58,881 nt of DNA from Candidatus Gemmiger faecavium (GTDB lineage Bacteria > Bacillota > Clostridia > Oscillospirales > Ruminococcaceae): the NCBI GenBank assembly GCA_019114415.1, contig DXFO01000013.1, positions 1 through 58,881 of the forward strand. Reading direction: 5' to 3'. Below are positions 1-8,925 of the stretch, in pieces; the stretch's first letter is position 1, and every line of letters starts with the position of its first letter. The notes below the pieces were generated by a model. The model did no database searches. It was not told the origin of the DNA and saw only the letters and a program-made list of their open reading frames with translations. A program made the translations under genes and the position numbers.

Positions 1-2
1 AT

Positions 3-58
3 AAATAAAATGCACGGAAAAAACTGACGATTCCCGTTAAAAATCATGCATTTTATTT
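3..58. repeat. 12-bp inverted repeat upstream of the binding-protein gene
   Basis: AAATAAAATGCA at 3-14 is perfectly complementary to TGCATTTTATTT at 47-58, with 32 nt between. It lies just upstream of the ribosome site (AGGAGG, about 85-90) of the ABC binding protein. It could be an operator or a 5' mRNA stem-loop. The window edge hides the promoter, so its function cannot be settled here. Confidence 0.5.
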
Positions 59-97
59 TATTGAAGGCAGAGAAAACAAATACAGGAGGCTAAGATC

Positions 98-1729
98 ATG
101 AAAAAGCAGACGAAAAACAACGCACTGCGGATCGCATGTGTCGGAATCTGCGCAGCAATGCTTCTGACCGCATGCGGCGGCGGCACGACCAGCTCCGGCG
201 CAACGGGTGAGAGCGGCAGCTCTTCCGCCAGCAACGCATCCACCGGTACCGCTACGGCACCCACCGGCGGCGGCGACGGTGTCCTGGACATTGGCTACGG
301 CGCCGCCATCGACTCGCTGACCCCGTTCCGCTCCAACACCGGACAGAACGCTCCCTACATGGTGCTGCTGTACGAGTCTCTGGCTGTCTATGATTCCAAC
401 GCGGAACTGCAGCCCTGGGTGGCGACCGACTGGAGCACCAGCGACAACGGCTTCACCTATGACGTCAATATCCATGAAGGCGTCAAGGACAGCGCCGGCA
501 ACGAAATTACCGCTGCCGACATCGTCTGGTTCATCGAGGAGTCCAAGGCACAGGCTCTGAAGCCCGTGTTCGGCAAGGTCGAGAGCGTCACCCAGACCGG
601 CGATTACAGCTTCCAGGTCAAGATGACCCAGAACATCGTGGGCACTTTCGAGACGCTGCTCAAGCACACCTTCGTCATTTCCAAGGCTGCTTACGAGGCC
701 AGCGAAGATGGCTTCGCCACCAGCATTGTTTCCACTTCTCCCTACAAGGTGACCGAATTTGTTGCCAGCTCCTCGCTGACCTTTGAACTGCGCGACGACT
801 ACTGGCAGGATGTTTCCAACCTGCCCGAGTGTGTCCGCCCCTCTGTTGAAAAGCTGACCTATCACATCATCACCGAGGCTTCCCAGCAGGGTATTGCGCT
901 GGAGACCGGCACCGTGGATATGGTCATCGATATGCAGGCCTCCACCGGCATTCAGTTCGTCGATAACGAAAACTATAATGTTGAGCTGACCGACAACGTT
1001 CAGGGCTGGCAGCTGTTCTTCTCCGGTGCGGAAAGCCGCCCCGTTGCCAATGACGTCAAGCTGCGCCAGGCTATCTGCTACGCCATCGATCCTCAGGGCC
1101 TGATCACCGGTTTCTTCTCCGGTTACGGCAGCCCCATGTACGACGTCTGCCCCTCCACCGCCATCGGCTACAACGATGCCTGGGACAGCGAAGAGTACTA
1201 CCCCTACGATCCCGAAAAGGCCATGCAGCTGCTGGAAGAGTCCGACTACAACGGCGAGACTCTGACCCTCTTTGCCACCAACACCTCTCAGCGTATGTGT
1301 GAGATCATCCAGAGCTACCTGCTGGCTGTTGGCATCAACTGCGAGCTGAACCTGGTCGACATGGCTCTGTACACTGCTTCCCGTCTGGACGGCACCAAGT
1401 ACGACATGACCATCAACACCATCAGCGCAACCTACCTGGCAGACCACTGGTCCGTCCGTTATGACCCGGCCGCTTACTCCACCGGTGACGCTACCAGCCG
1501 CCACGACGAGACCCTGGCTCAGCTGCTGTACACTGCATGGACTCCCGACGGCTACACCACCGAGAACATCGACGCCGTCCACTACTACCTGAAAGACAAT
1601 GCCATTGCTTATGGCATGGTCAACCCGAAGGTCTTCACCATCTGGCGCACCGACATCGGCGTTGAGAATGAGGTCAAGGAGCTGGCCGGTTATATTGCAC
1701 CTGCTGCCTCCACCTACAGCGGCCTGTGA
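98..1729 (+). CDS. ABC transporter substrate-binding lipoprotein, peptide/nickel (SBP family 5)
   Basis: Extracytoplasmic solute receptor of an oligopeptide-type ABC importer, 543 aa, the usual length for SBP family 5. A positively charged N-terminus and hydrophobic stretch lead to lipobox LTAC with the acylated Cys near residue 26. A Gly/Ser/Thr-rich linker to about residue 65 tethers the domain to the membrane. The mature part has the family pattern: opening 'DSLTPF' segment, 'AICYAIDP' and a C-terminal domain. The ATG is preceded by AGGAGG at good spacing. Permease and ATPase genes follow in one operon. These receptors also bind non-peptides (glycans, opines, metal chelates), so the substrate is open; the sulfatase/esterase genes downstream make a sulfated or acylated small molecule worth considering. 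Confidence 0.9.
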   Translation: MKKQTKNNALRIACVGICAAMLLTACGGGTTSSGATGESGSSSASNASTGTATAPTGGGDGVLDIGYGAAIDSLTPFRSNTGQNAPYMVLLYESLAVYDSNAELQPWVATDWSTSDNGFTYDVNIHEGVKDSAGNEITAADIVWFIEESKAQALKPVFGKVESVTQTGDYSFQVKMTQNIVGTFETLLKHTFVISKAAYEASEDGFATSIVSTSPYKVTEFVASSSLTFELRDDYWQDVSNLPECVRPSVEKLTYHIITEASQQGIALETGTVDMVIDMQASTGIQFVDNENYNVELTDNVQGWQLFFSGAESRPVANDVKLRQAICYAIDPQGLITGFFSGYGSPMYDVCPSTAIGYNDAWDSEEYYPYDPEKAMQLLEESDYNGETLTLFATNTSQRMCEIIQSYLLAVGINCELNLVDMALYTASRLDGTKYDMTINTISATYLADHWSVRYDPAAYSTGDATSRHDETLAQLLYTAWTPDGYTTENIDAVHYYLKDNAIAYGMVNPKVFTIWRTDIGVENEVKELAGYIAPAASTYSGL

Positions 1730-1784
1730 TCCAAGCCGGTAACACTCATTCATCAGGAAGGCACTCCGTGACACGTTGACTTGA

Positions 1785-1817
1785 CCTGTGGCGGTCGCGA
1801 TGCGCGGCCGCCACAGG
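1785..1817 (+). promoter_or_regulatory. strong intercistronic hairpin between binding protein and permease
   Basis: CCTGTGGCGG (1785-1794) pairs with CCGCCACAGG (1808-1817), and the stem continues inward for five more pairs (one G-U) to a three-base loop, about 15 bp in all. No T-run follows, so it is not a classic terminator. Such hairpins after the binding-protein gene commonly protect upstream mRNA or partly stop transcription, keeping receptor levels above permease levels. Confidence 0.65.
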
Positions 1818-1838
1818 ATTCTCATGGGGGATAAACGA

Positions 1839-2819
1839 ATGGTCAAATATGTAATCAAACGAATTTTATGGATGATCCCGATCGTCCTTGCCGTGACGAT
1901 CCTGGTATTTACGCTGATGATCTTCTGCCCGGGCAACCCGGCCGAGATCATTCTGGGCGCTACCGCTACGGAGGCGGACATCGCCGCCAAGACCGAGGAA
2001 CTGGGCCTGAACGACCCCTACCTGGTCCGGCTGGGTGATTACATGGTAAGCGTCTTTGTCAAGCATGATCTGGGCGATTCCTGGATCAGCGGCGTGGACA
2101 TCATGGGCTCCATTGCTGAACGCCTGCCTCGCACCATGATCCTGACGCTCATCACTCTGTTCATTGCTTTTGGTCTGGGCATTCCGTTGGGTATTATCGC
2201 AGCAACCAATCAGAACCGTTGGCCGGATAACCTTTCCATGCTGATTGCATTGATCGGTGTTGCGATCCCGAACTTCTGGCTGGCACTGATGCTGATTCTG
2301 GTATTCTCGGTCAACCTGGGCTGGCTGCCTGCTATGGGCATTGACAACGGAATCTTCTCTTACATATTGCCTGCGTTGTCGGGCTGTATGGGTGCGCTGG
2401 CCGGATGTGCCCGCCAGACCCGTTCCTCCATGCTGGAAGTCATCCGTGCCGACTACATCACCACCGCCCGTTCCAAGGGCGTACCGGAGCGTGATGTTAT
2501 TGTCAAGCATGCACTGAAAAACGCTCTGATCCCCATCATCACGCTGTTCGGCTCCACTTTCGGACATCTTTTGGGTGGCATGATGATCATCGAGACCGTT
2601 TTCTCTCTGCCCGGCATGGGTACCTACATCATCGGTGCGGTCAACAACCGTGACTACCCGATCGTCCAGGGCGGCACCATCTTCCTGGCGATCACCTTCA
2701 GCCTGTGCATGCTGGCCGTTGACCTGCTGTACGCAGCTGTTGACCCGCGCATCAAGGCACAGTATGCCTCGAACAAAAAGGTGAAGAAGACCAAAAAGGA
2801 GGTGCCGGCAAATGCCTGA
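1839..2819 (+). CDS. ABC transporter permease, DppB/OppB type
   Basis: First membrane subunit of the importer, 326 aa from the chosen ATG. An N-terminal hydrophobic helix (VIKRILWMIPIVLAV) is followed by an extracytoplasmic segment and five more helices. The EAA-type cytoplasmic loop that docks the ATPases is visible as 'TARSKGVPERDVIVKHALKN'. I chose ATG 1839 because GGGGG lies about 8 nt upstream; the in-frame start at 1788 falls inside the 15-bp hairpin and 1824 has a poorer ribosome site. The 3' end overlaps the next permease by 8 nt, indicating coupled translation. Confidence 0.88.
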   Translation: MVKYVIKRILWMIPIVLAVTILVFTLMIFCPGNPAEIILGATATEADIAAKTEELGLNDPYLVRLGDYMVSVFVKHDLGDSWISGVDIMGSIAERLPRTMILTLITLFIAFGLGIPLGIIAATNQNRWPDNLSMLIALIGVAIPNFWLALMLILVFSVNLGWLPAMGIDNGIFSYILPALSGCMGALAGCARQTRSSMLEVIRADYITTARSKGVPERDVIVKHALKNALIPIITLFGSTFGHLLGGMMIIETVFSLPGMGTYIIGAVNNRDYPIVQGGTIFLAITFSLCMLAVDLLYAAVDPRIKAQYASNKKVKKTKKEVPANA

Positions 2820-3702
2820 AGCAACCATGACGGCCAAAAGCCCGAAGACTAAGGCCAGAAAAAACAGTGAGTTCCTCCGGGTACTTCGCCAGCTGAGCAA
2901 AAATAAAGCAGCCATGATCGGTTTGGTCATCTTTGTGCTGGAGATCATCATTGCAATCATTGCACCGCTGATCGTTCCCTATGACTATACCATGCTGGAT
3001 ATGACCAACTGTTTTGCAACGCCTTCTCTGGCACATCCTTTTGGTTGTGACGACATGGGCCGTGACATCTTCAGCCGTGTGCTGATCGGTGCACGCTACT
3101 CCATCTCCAGCGGCGTTCTGGCCGTGGGCATCGCCATGATCTTCGGTATGGCCATCGGCGCCATCGCCGGCTTCTTCGGCGGCTGGGTCGACAACATCAT
3201 CATGCGTATCCTCGACGTGATCCAGGCGATCCCCGGCATGCTGATGATGATCGTGATCTCCGCCATCCTCGGACCTGGCTTTGTCAACACCATCATCGCC
3301 ATGGCTTTCGGCTCCATCTCCGGCATGGCCCGTATGCTCCGTGCCCAGATGCTGAAAGTCCGTGAGAACGAGTACATCGAAGCCGCGGTCTCCATCAACT
3401 GCAGCAAGTTACGCATTGTTATGAGCCACCTGCTGCCCAACTGCATGTCCCCCATGATCGTTCAGGGCACCATGGGTGTTGCCCAGGCAATCACCCTGTG
3501 CGCCGGCCTGAGCTTCATCGGCCTGGGCGTTCAGCCCCCCACGCCTGAATGGGGTGCTATGCTGGCAGGCGCCCGGCAGTTTATCCGTCAGGCACCCCAC
3601 CTGGTTTTCTTCCCCGGTCTTGCCATTGCCATCACCGTTCTGGCCCTCAACCTGATGGGCGACGGTCTGCGCGATGCTCTTGACCCGAAGCTGAAGAACT
3701 GA
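2812..3702 (+). CDS. ABC transporter permease, DppC/OppC type
   Basis: Second membrane subunit of the importer, 296 aa. The N-terminus carries the OppC-like cytoplasmic segment ('[16 protein letters not shown]') before the first helix; '[17 protein letters not shown]' is the typical DppC motif, and '[16 protein letters not shown]' is the EAA loop. Five to six helices are apparent. The start codon lies inside the end of the preceding gene, with AAAAAGGAGG upstream. It should heterodimerise with the DppB-type subunit and be powered by the two ATPases downstream. Confidence 0.9.
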   Translation: MPEATMTAKSPKTKARKNSEFLRVLRQLSKNKAAMIGLVIFVLEIIIAIIAPLIVPYDYTMLDMTNCFATPSLAHPFGCDDMGRDIFSRVLIGARYSISSGVLAVGIAMIFGMAIGAIAGFFGGWVDNIIMRILDVIQAIPGMLMMIVISAILGPGFVNTIIAMAFGSISGMARMLRAQMLKVRENEYIEAAVSINCSKLRIVMSHLLPNCMSPMIVQGTMGVAQAITLCAGLSFIGLGVQPPTPEWGAMLAGARQFIRQAPHLVFFPGLAIAITVLALNLMGDGLRDALDPKLKN

Positions 3703-3720
3703 GAAAGGAGGAACTGAATC

Positions 3721-4713
3721 ATGAGCGAAAATAAGGAGTTCCTCTCGGTCAAAGACCTGGTGGTCGAGTACATGTCCGACGGACAGGTCGTCCACGCGGT
3801 CAACGGCGTCTCTCTCAAACTGGAGCGCGGCAAGACCCTGGGCCTGGTCGGCGAGACCGGCGCAGGCAAGACCACCATTGCAAAGTCCATCCTGCAAATC
3901 CTGCCCGACGTTGGCTGCCGCATTGCGGGCGGCGAAGTCCATCTGGACGGCGAGGATCTGCTCAAGCTCCCCGAGCATGAGATGCGCAAGATCCGCGGCA
4001 ACAAGATCTCCATGATTTTCCAGGACCCCATGACGGCCCTGAACCCTGTCCAGCGCGTCGGCGACCAGATCGCCGAAGTCGTCCGCCTGCACAGCGACGA
4101 CAAGAGCCATGCCCATTGTGAAAAGCGCGCCAAGGAGATGCTGGAGATCGTCGGTATCCCGGCAGAGCGCTACTACGAGTATCCGCACCAGTTCTCCGGC
4201 GGCATGAAGCAGCGCGTTGTCATCGCCATTGCCCTGGCCTGCAACCCCGACCTGCTTCTGGCCGACGAGCCTACCACTGCTCTGGACGTTACCATCCAGG
4301 CGCAGGTTCTGGATCTGATCGCCGAACTGCGTGAAAAGTACAACACCGCCATGCTGCTGATCACCCACGACATGGGCGTCGTTGCCCAGGTCTGTGACGA
4401 TGTGGCGGTCATCTACGCCGGCAATATCGTGGAGTACGGCACCAAGGAGCAGATCTTCGATCATCCCACCCATCCGTACACCGTCGGTCTGTTCGGCGCC
4501 ATCCCCAGCATGAGTGAGGATGAAGAATGGCTGCATCCCATTGATGGCCTGCCGCCGGATCCCACCGATCTGCCGCAGGGCTGCGCCTTTGCCCCGCGCT
4601 GCAAGTACGCCACCGATGAATGCCGCAAGGGCCCCATCGCCGTCTACAAGACCGCAGACGGCCATGACTGCCGCTGCTGCAACATGAATAAAATCGCAGA
4701 GCAGGAGGGTTGA
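3721..4713 (+). CDS. ABC transporter ATP-binding protein, DppD/OppD type
   Basis: ATPase of the peptide-type importer, 330 aa. Walker [10 protein letters not shown] sits near residues 44-52, the signature FSGGMKQR near 158-165 and Walker B LLLADEP near 178-184. The C-terminal oligopeptide-transporter extension is Cys-rich (CAFAPRC, then four more Cys); some family members bind an Fe-S cluster there. It begins 18 nt after the permease, with GAAAGGAGG upstream. It pairs with the adjacent OppF-type ATPase. Confidence 0.92.
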   Translation: MSENKEFLSVKDLVVEYMSDGQVVHAVNGVSLKLERGKTLGLVGETGAGKTTIAKSILQILPDVGCRIAGGEVHLDGEDLLKLPEHEMRKIRGNKISMIFQDPMTALNPVQRVGDQIAEVVRLHSDDKSHAHCEKRAKEMLEIVGIPAERYYEYPHQFSGGMKQRVVIAIALACNPDLLLADEPTTALDVTIQAQVLDLIAELREKYNTAMLLITHDMGVVAQVCDDVAVIYAGNIVEYGTKEQIFDHPTHPYTVGLFGAIPSMSEDEEWLHPIDGLPPDPTDLPQGCAFAPRCKYATDECRKGPIAVYKTADGHDCRCCNMNKIAEQEG

Positions 4714-4716
4714 GTT

Positions 4717-5664
4717 ATGGCACCGGTGATTGAAGTTCAAAACCTGAAAAAATATTTCCCGACTCCGCGCGGCCTGCTGCACGCGGTGGACGACGTGACG
4801 TTCACCATCGAAAAAGGCAAGACCCTGGGCGTCGTTGGTGAGTCCGGCTGCGGCAAATCCACGCTGGGACGTACCATCATTCACCTGCATGAGAGCACCT
4901 CCGGCAAAGTCCTGCTGGAAGGCGAGCCGGTCAACAACCTCAAGGGCAAGGCGCTGCGCGCTGCCCGCGAGAAGATGCAGATCATTTTCCAGGACCCGTA
5001 CTCTTCCCTGGACCCCCGCAAGACCGCGGATCAGACCATCCGTGAGCCGCTGCTGGTTTCGGGCAAGTACTCCAAGAAGGAGATTGAGGAAAAGACTACT
5101 GAGCTGATGGACCTGGTCGGCATCGACGAGCGTCTGCGCAAGGCCTATCCTCACGAGCTGGACGGCGGCCGTCGTCAGCGTATCGGCATCGCCCGTGCGC
5201 TGGCTCTGGACCCTAAGTTCGTTGTCTGCGACGAGCCCGTTTCCGCTCTGGACGTTTCCATCCAGGCACAGGTCCTCAACCTGCTGAAAAAGCTGCAGCA
5301 GGACAAGGGACTGACCTATATGTTCGTTACCCATGACATGAGCGTTGTCCGCCATATCTCCGACGACATCTGCGTCATGTACCTGGGCCAGGTGGTTGAG
5401 AAGTGCCCCTCCAAGGAGCTGTTCAAAAACCCGCTCCATCCCTACACCCAGGCACTTCTGTCCGCCATTCCTTCCACGGACATTCATCATCCCACCAAGC
5501 GCATGGTCCTGAAGGGCGAGATCACCTCGCCCATCAACCCGAAACCCGGCTGCCGGTTTGCCGCCCGCTGCCCCTATGCAACGGAAGCCTGCCACCAGCC
5601 GCAGAAGCAGGAGGAAGTGTCCACCGGACATTTCGTGACCTGCTGCCGCATCCACGAACTGTAA
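4717..5664 (+). CDS. ABC transporter ATP-binding protein, DppF/OppF type
   Basis: Second ATPase of the importer, 315 aa. Walker [10 protein letters not shown] lies at about 41-49, the Q-loop at [10 protein letters not shown], Walker B at FVVCDEP and the H-loop at FVTHDMS. The signature reads LDGGRRQR (148-155) instead of LSGGQ: Ser and Gln are replaced by Asp and Arg. I recall this variant in related Clostridial OppF proteins, so it may be a subfamily trait rather than damage. The Cys-rich C-terminal tail ([11 protein letters not shown]) is present. It starts 3 nt after the OppD-type gene and is the last gene of the operon. Confidence 0.92.
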   Translation: MAPVIEVQNLKKYFPTPRGLLHAVDDVTFTIEKGKTLGVVGESGCGKSTLGRTIIHLHESTSGKVLLEGEPVNNLKGKALRAAREKMQIIFQDPYSSLDPRKTADQTIREPLLVSGKYSKKEIEEKTTELMDLVGIDERLRKAYPHELDGGRRQRIGIARALALDPKFVVCDEPVSALDVSIQAQVLNLLKKLQQDKGLTYMFVTHDMSVVRHISDDICVMYLGQVVEKCPSKELFKNPLHPYTQALLSAIPSTDIHHPTKRMVLKGEITSPINPKPGCRFAARCPYATEACHQPQKQEEVSTGHFVTCCRIHEL

Positions 5665-5686
5665 GCATTCCCCTCCCTTCGATCTG

Positions 5687-5721
5687 GGCCGCCGCCGGTG
5701 TACTGCCGGCGGCGGTCTTTT
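5687..5721 (+). terminator. rho-independent terminator of the ABC operon
   Basis: GGCCGCCGCCGG (5687-5698) pairs with CCGGCGGCGGTC (5706-5717), with one G-U pair and a 7-nt loop, followed by TTTT. It lies 23 nt after the last ATPase gene. Confidence 0.85.
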
Positions 5722-5745
5722 GTTTGCGGAAAGTTTATGGAAACA

Positions 5746-5787
5746 AGAAAAAGGCCGCCGGGAACCTATACGGTTCCAAGCGGCCTT
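5746..5787 (-). terminator. rho-independent terminator of the minus-strand membrane gene
   Basis: Read on the minus strand, AAGGCCGC and GGAACC arms pair with GGTTCC and GCGGCCTT (arms at 5751-5766 and 5772-5787), followed by a U-rich tract (A-run at 5746-5752 on the plus strand). It lies just past the stop of the 5811-6299 gene. Confidence 0.8.
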
Positions 5788-5810
5788 GTACATTTTTGTG
5801 CGGTTGTGAC

Positions 5811-6299
5811 TCAGAAAAAGACGTCCCCTGCGTTGTAGGTTTCAATGGGGCCGGTCCACAGGAATTGGATGGCTTCCACCCGCATCCGATTGTAGCTGGC
5901 GTACAGCATCTGCCGGGGCGGCCATTCCAGCGCAAGCCGGAACCGTGCATCCTTGTCCAGCGGGCGGGGAGAGAAGTAAATGTACCGGGTACCGGTGCGT
6001 TTGCTGTTGCGGGAAAAAACTTTCAGCCCTACAACGCCCACTTCCTTGATCTCCGACCAGGACATCCTGCGCAGGGGAATCCCCAGGAAACTGCGCTGTA
6101 CACCGGATTCGTCGATGGTGAGCACCGCCCCGTAATTGACGGCGATCACACCGAACAGGATGGCAATCGCCAGAAAAATCGCAAACGAGATCCAGTGATG
6201 CAGCCAGGCGGCATACAATGCCAGGGGCAGGCAGCAGGCTACTGTAAGTAAAGCCGCCGCAAATTTGAAGGGATGAACCATGAATTGATGCTTTTTCAT
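5811..6299 (-). CDS. small membrane protein with a C-terminal PH-like region
   Basis: 162 aa, no specific family recognised. Two adjacent hydrophobic helices (about residues 13-31 and 36-56) are followed by a soluble beta-rich domain starting 'AVLTIDESGVQRSFLG' and 'MSWSEIKEVGV'. That pattern is seen in bacterial PH-domain membrane proteins. It is a single-gene unit with its own minus-strand promoter (6353-6382) and terminator. Function unknown. Confidence 0.7.
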   Translation of the reverse strand: MKKHQFMVHPFKFAAALLTVACCLPLALYAAWLHHWISFAIFLAIAILFGVIAVNYGAVLTIDESGVQRSFLGIPLRRMSWSEIKEVGVVGLKVFSRNSKRTGTRYIYFSPRPLDKDARFRLALEWPPRQMLYASYNRMRVEAIQFLWTGPIETYNAGDVFF

Positions 6300-6352
6300 A
6301 AAAAGATCCCTCGCATCGATTATTTGCTTTAATTACATAATTTAATAATCTG

Positions 6353-6382
6353 ATTATAGAAGCAGCCCGACAAAAAAGTCAA
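6353..6382 (-). promoter_or_regulatory. sigma-A-type promoter for the 5811-6299 gene
   Basis: On the minus strand TTGACT (6382-6377), an 18-nt spacer and TATAAT (6358-6353) lie about 54 nt upstream of the start codon. The surrounding 6300-6500 stretch is unusually AT-rich for this window. Confidence 0.6.
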
Positions 6383-6478
6383 GGGCGAAAGCCGATACTG
6401 CAAAGGTATGTGAGAATTACCAAAAACGGCCTGCTTTTTTTATGAAAGCGACGAATAGAACCCACAAAATGGGTATGG

Positions 6479-6484
6479 TATAAT
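6479..6484 (+). promoter_or_regulatory. extended -10 element for the esterase/sulfatase operon
   Basis: TATAAT at 6479-6484 is preceded by TGG, an extended -10. The -35 position holds only TAGAAC, a weak match. The first gene of the esterase/sulfatase run begins about 65 nt downstream. Confidence 0.5.
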
Positions 6485-6547
6485 AAACATTAATTAAATG
6501 AAATAATATATAGCTTGCGTGTTGCTCGTCCGAAGGGAGGCATGGCA

Positions 6548-7462
6548 GTGTGCAGTGAGCAGGCGCGCCAGATGGTTGACGCGATGTGGAAAGAACGGAA
6601 AAAATCCCAGGGACAGATGGAGCCGGTCGACTATGCACGCCGCCGTGCTATGGCGGAGGCGCGGTATGCACAGCGAAAACTTGCGGATGGAATTTCCGTC
6701 CAGGCCCAGATGACGGGCGGTGTGGAGACGGAATGTCTTGTGCCGGAAGACTGCTATAGCGGCGACTTTATCATTTACATCCATGGCGGCGGGTTTCTTA
6801 CCGGAAGCACCCGTACTTCCCGGGCGTATGCCTCTTTCCTGGCCCGGGAAAGTGGTGTCAGGGTCTATACGGTAAGTTACCGCCTGGCGCCGGACTATCC
6901 CTGGCCGGCAGCTCCTCAGGACTGCATGGTGGTCTATCGGGAACTGCAGTCGGCTTACCCGGACGCCAGGATCGCACTGGTCGGAGGAAGCGCCGGCGGA
7001 AATCTGTGCCTGACGACAATGCTGCGGGCCAAACAGGAAGGTGTTCGTCTGCCCTGTGCGGCCGCTTTGTACAGCCCGGTGACGGAACAGACCGGGAATC
7101 TGCCCAGCCGCCGGATCAACGCACAGCGGGACTGCATGCTTTCCCCCAAGAGCAGCGAGGAGAGCGATGCGGCGTATCTGGTAAATGCGGATGTGACGGA
7201 CCCGGATGTTTCCCCACTTTATGGGGACTTGACCGGACTGCCGCCCCTGTTCATCACGGTAGACGCGGACGAGCTGCTGAAGGATGACGGAATCCTTCTG
7301 GACGCCTATGCCCGCGAAGCCGGGGTGGAGACAGAACTCCGGGTGAGCAAGGGTCTGTTCCACGCCTATCCCACGGTGAATCCGCGGCTGCCGGAGTCGG
7401 CTGAAATCATGCGGAGCACCGTGATGTTCCTGCGGCGGGCCGGATTGCATGTGAAAGAGTAA
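6548..7462 (+). CDS. alpha/beta hydrolase, HSL-type esterase
   Basis: Carboxyl-ester hydrolase of the hormone-sensitive-lipase (bHSL) group, about 304 aa. The oxyanion motif HGGG lies near residue 79, the nucleophile elbow GGSAGG near 146-151 (Ser about 148), the acid at 'DADELLKDD' and the His in 'LFHAYP'. No signal peptide is visible, so it should act in the cytosol. GTG 6548 is chosen because AAGGGAGG ends 7 nt upstream; ATG 6542 would leave only 1 nt. It heads a four-gene + strand run with a second esterase and two sulfatases. Confidence 0.85.
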   Translation: MCSEQARQMVDAMWKERKKSQGQMEPVDYARRRAMAEARYAQRKLADGISVQAQMTGGVETECLVPEDCYSGDFIIYIHGGGFLTGSTRTSRAYASFLARESGVRVYTVSYRLAPDYPWPAAPQDCMVVYRELQSAYPDARIALVGGSAGGNLCLTTMLRAKQEGVRLPCAAALYSPVTEQTGNLPSRRINAQRDCMLSPKSSEESDAAYLVNADVTDPDVSPLYGDLTGLPPLFITVDADELLKDDGILLDAYAREAGVETELRVSKGLFHAYPTVNPRLPESAEIMRSTVMFLRRAGLHVKE

Positions 7463-7503
7463 ATTGTATGAACTGCGATAACAGTACAAGGAGGGAATTG
7501 ATC

Positions 7504-8865
7504 TTGGAATATGTGGAAGTGGAGTCCGGCAAACTGCATGGCCTGACAAAAGAAGGATATACGGCATTTCTTTCCATTCCTTATGCAGCTCCGCCCACGG
7601 GGGCACTGCGGTGGGCCCCGCCTCGGCCGGCACTGCCCTGGCAGGGCGTGCGAGAAGCGACGCACTTCGGCCCGAGAGCCTGGCAGGGCGCACCTCCGCC
7701 GGATAAACCTCAGGAGGCACGGGACCGTTCCCAATGTACCGAAATCGATTACCGCTGGGAATTCCATTCCAGCGGCGAATTCCCCGACACCGAGGAAAGT
7801 GAGGACTGCCTTGTCCTGAATGTCTGGACGCCCGCAAAATCAGCGGAAGAACGGCTTCCCGTTGCGGTGTGGATCCACGGCGGCGCCTTTGCCAACGGCA
7901 GCGGCCACGAGATGGAGTTTGACGGCGCCGAATACGCCCGGCGGGGCATCGTGCTGGTGACGGTGAATTACCGTCTGGGAATGATGGGCTTTTTCTGCCA
8001 TCCCGGGCTGATCGCGGAGCAGGGCAGCTGCGGAAATTACGGGCTGATGGACCAGACAGCCGCCCTGCGTTGGGTACAGCGCAACATTGCGGCGTTCGGC
8101 GGGGACCCGGAGCGGGTGACGCTGTTCGGACAGTCGGCCGGTTGTATCAGTGTGGAACTCCAGTGTACAATGGTGAAAGAGGAACCGCTGTTCCGGCAGG
8201 TCATTCTGCAAAGCGGCGGCGGATACGACACGCCCTTCCAAAGTACCGTTGCGGCGGGCGACTGCCGGGAAGCTGCAGAACAAGGACTTGTATGGGGCGA
8301 AAAATATTTCCATACACGGGATATTGAATGCCTCAGAAATGTTCCGCCGTCGGAACTGCGCCGCGCGCTGATGGAAGGACAGGCGGAACTGCACAACGCA
8401 AACGGGGAAACTTCCCGCGCGGGCCTGCCGTTCCTGATGCCGGTGACGGACGGCAAGGGGATTCCCGGAGCTCTCGATCAACAGATCCGGGACGGGCAGA
8501 TCGTCAGAGTCCCCACCATCATCGGCAGCAACTCGGAGGATCTTGTGCCGGAACAGATGCGCCAGGGCTCGCTGAACTGGGCCTTCCGCATGCAGGAACT
8601 GGAGGCACCGCCGGTCTATGTTTACGAGTTCACCCATCAGCCTCTGGGGGACCGGGTGGGCGCGTTCCATTCCTGCGAACTGTGGTACATGTTCGGCACG
8701 CTGGAACGCAGCTGGCGGCCCAAGAATGCTGCCGACTATGCCCTGAGCCGTGAGATGCTGGACCGCTGGGCGGCATTTATCAAAACTGGCAGCCCCAACG
8801 GGAACGGGCTCTCCAACTGGGAACCCTGCACGAAGGAAGTCCCTTGCGTATATCGGTTTGAATAA
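7504..8865 (+). CDS. type B carboxylesterase
   Basis: Carboxylesterase/lipase family, about 453 aa, on the short side for a family usually near 500. The N-terminal 'VESGKLHGL' strand is typical. The oxyanion region is 'WIHGGAF', the nucleophile motif FGQSAG has its Ser near 211, the acidic residue lies in 'GSNSEDLVPEQ' and the His in 'GAFHSCELWYMFG'. TTG 7504 is preferred over ATG 7468 because AAGGAGGG (7488-7495) lies 8 nt before it and the family fold begins there. There is no signal peptide. It follows the HSL-type esterase by 41 nt. Confidence 0.85.
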   Translation: MEYVEVESGKLHGLTKEGYTAFLSIPYAAPPTGALRWAPPRPALPWQGVREATHFGPRAWQGAPPPDKPQEARDRSQCTEIDYRWEFHSSGEFPDTEESEDCLVLNVWTPAKSAEERLPVAVWIHGGAFANGSGHEMEFDGAEYARRGIVLVTVNYRLGMMGFFCHPGLIAEQGSCGNYGLMDQTAALRWVQRNIAAFGGDPERVTLFGQSAGCISVELQCTMVKEEPLFRQVILQSGGGYDTPFQSTVAAGDCREAAEQGLVWGEKYFHTRDIECLRNVPPSELRRALMEGQAELHNANGETSRAGLPFLMPVTDGKGIPGALDQQIRDGQIVRVPTIIGSNSEDLVPEQMRQGSLNWAFRMQELEAPPVYVYEFTHQPLGDRVGAFHSCELWYMFGTLERSWRPKNAADYALSREMLDRWAAFIKTGSPNGNGLSNWEPCTKEVPCVYRFE

Positions 8866-8925
8866 ACAGGACGTTGCAAGAAAGTTTTTTCTGTAACTTG
8901 GATGAGAAGAAAAGGAGACGGTTTC

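Noticed and set aside
6515-6547. TTG 6515 or ATG 6542 as the esterase start
   Set aside because: The AAGGGAGG site fits GTG 6548 with a 7-nt gap; it is 1 nt from ATG 6542 and lies downstream of TTG 6515.
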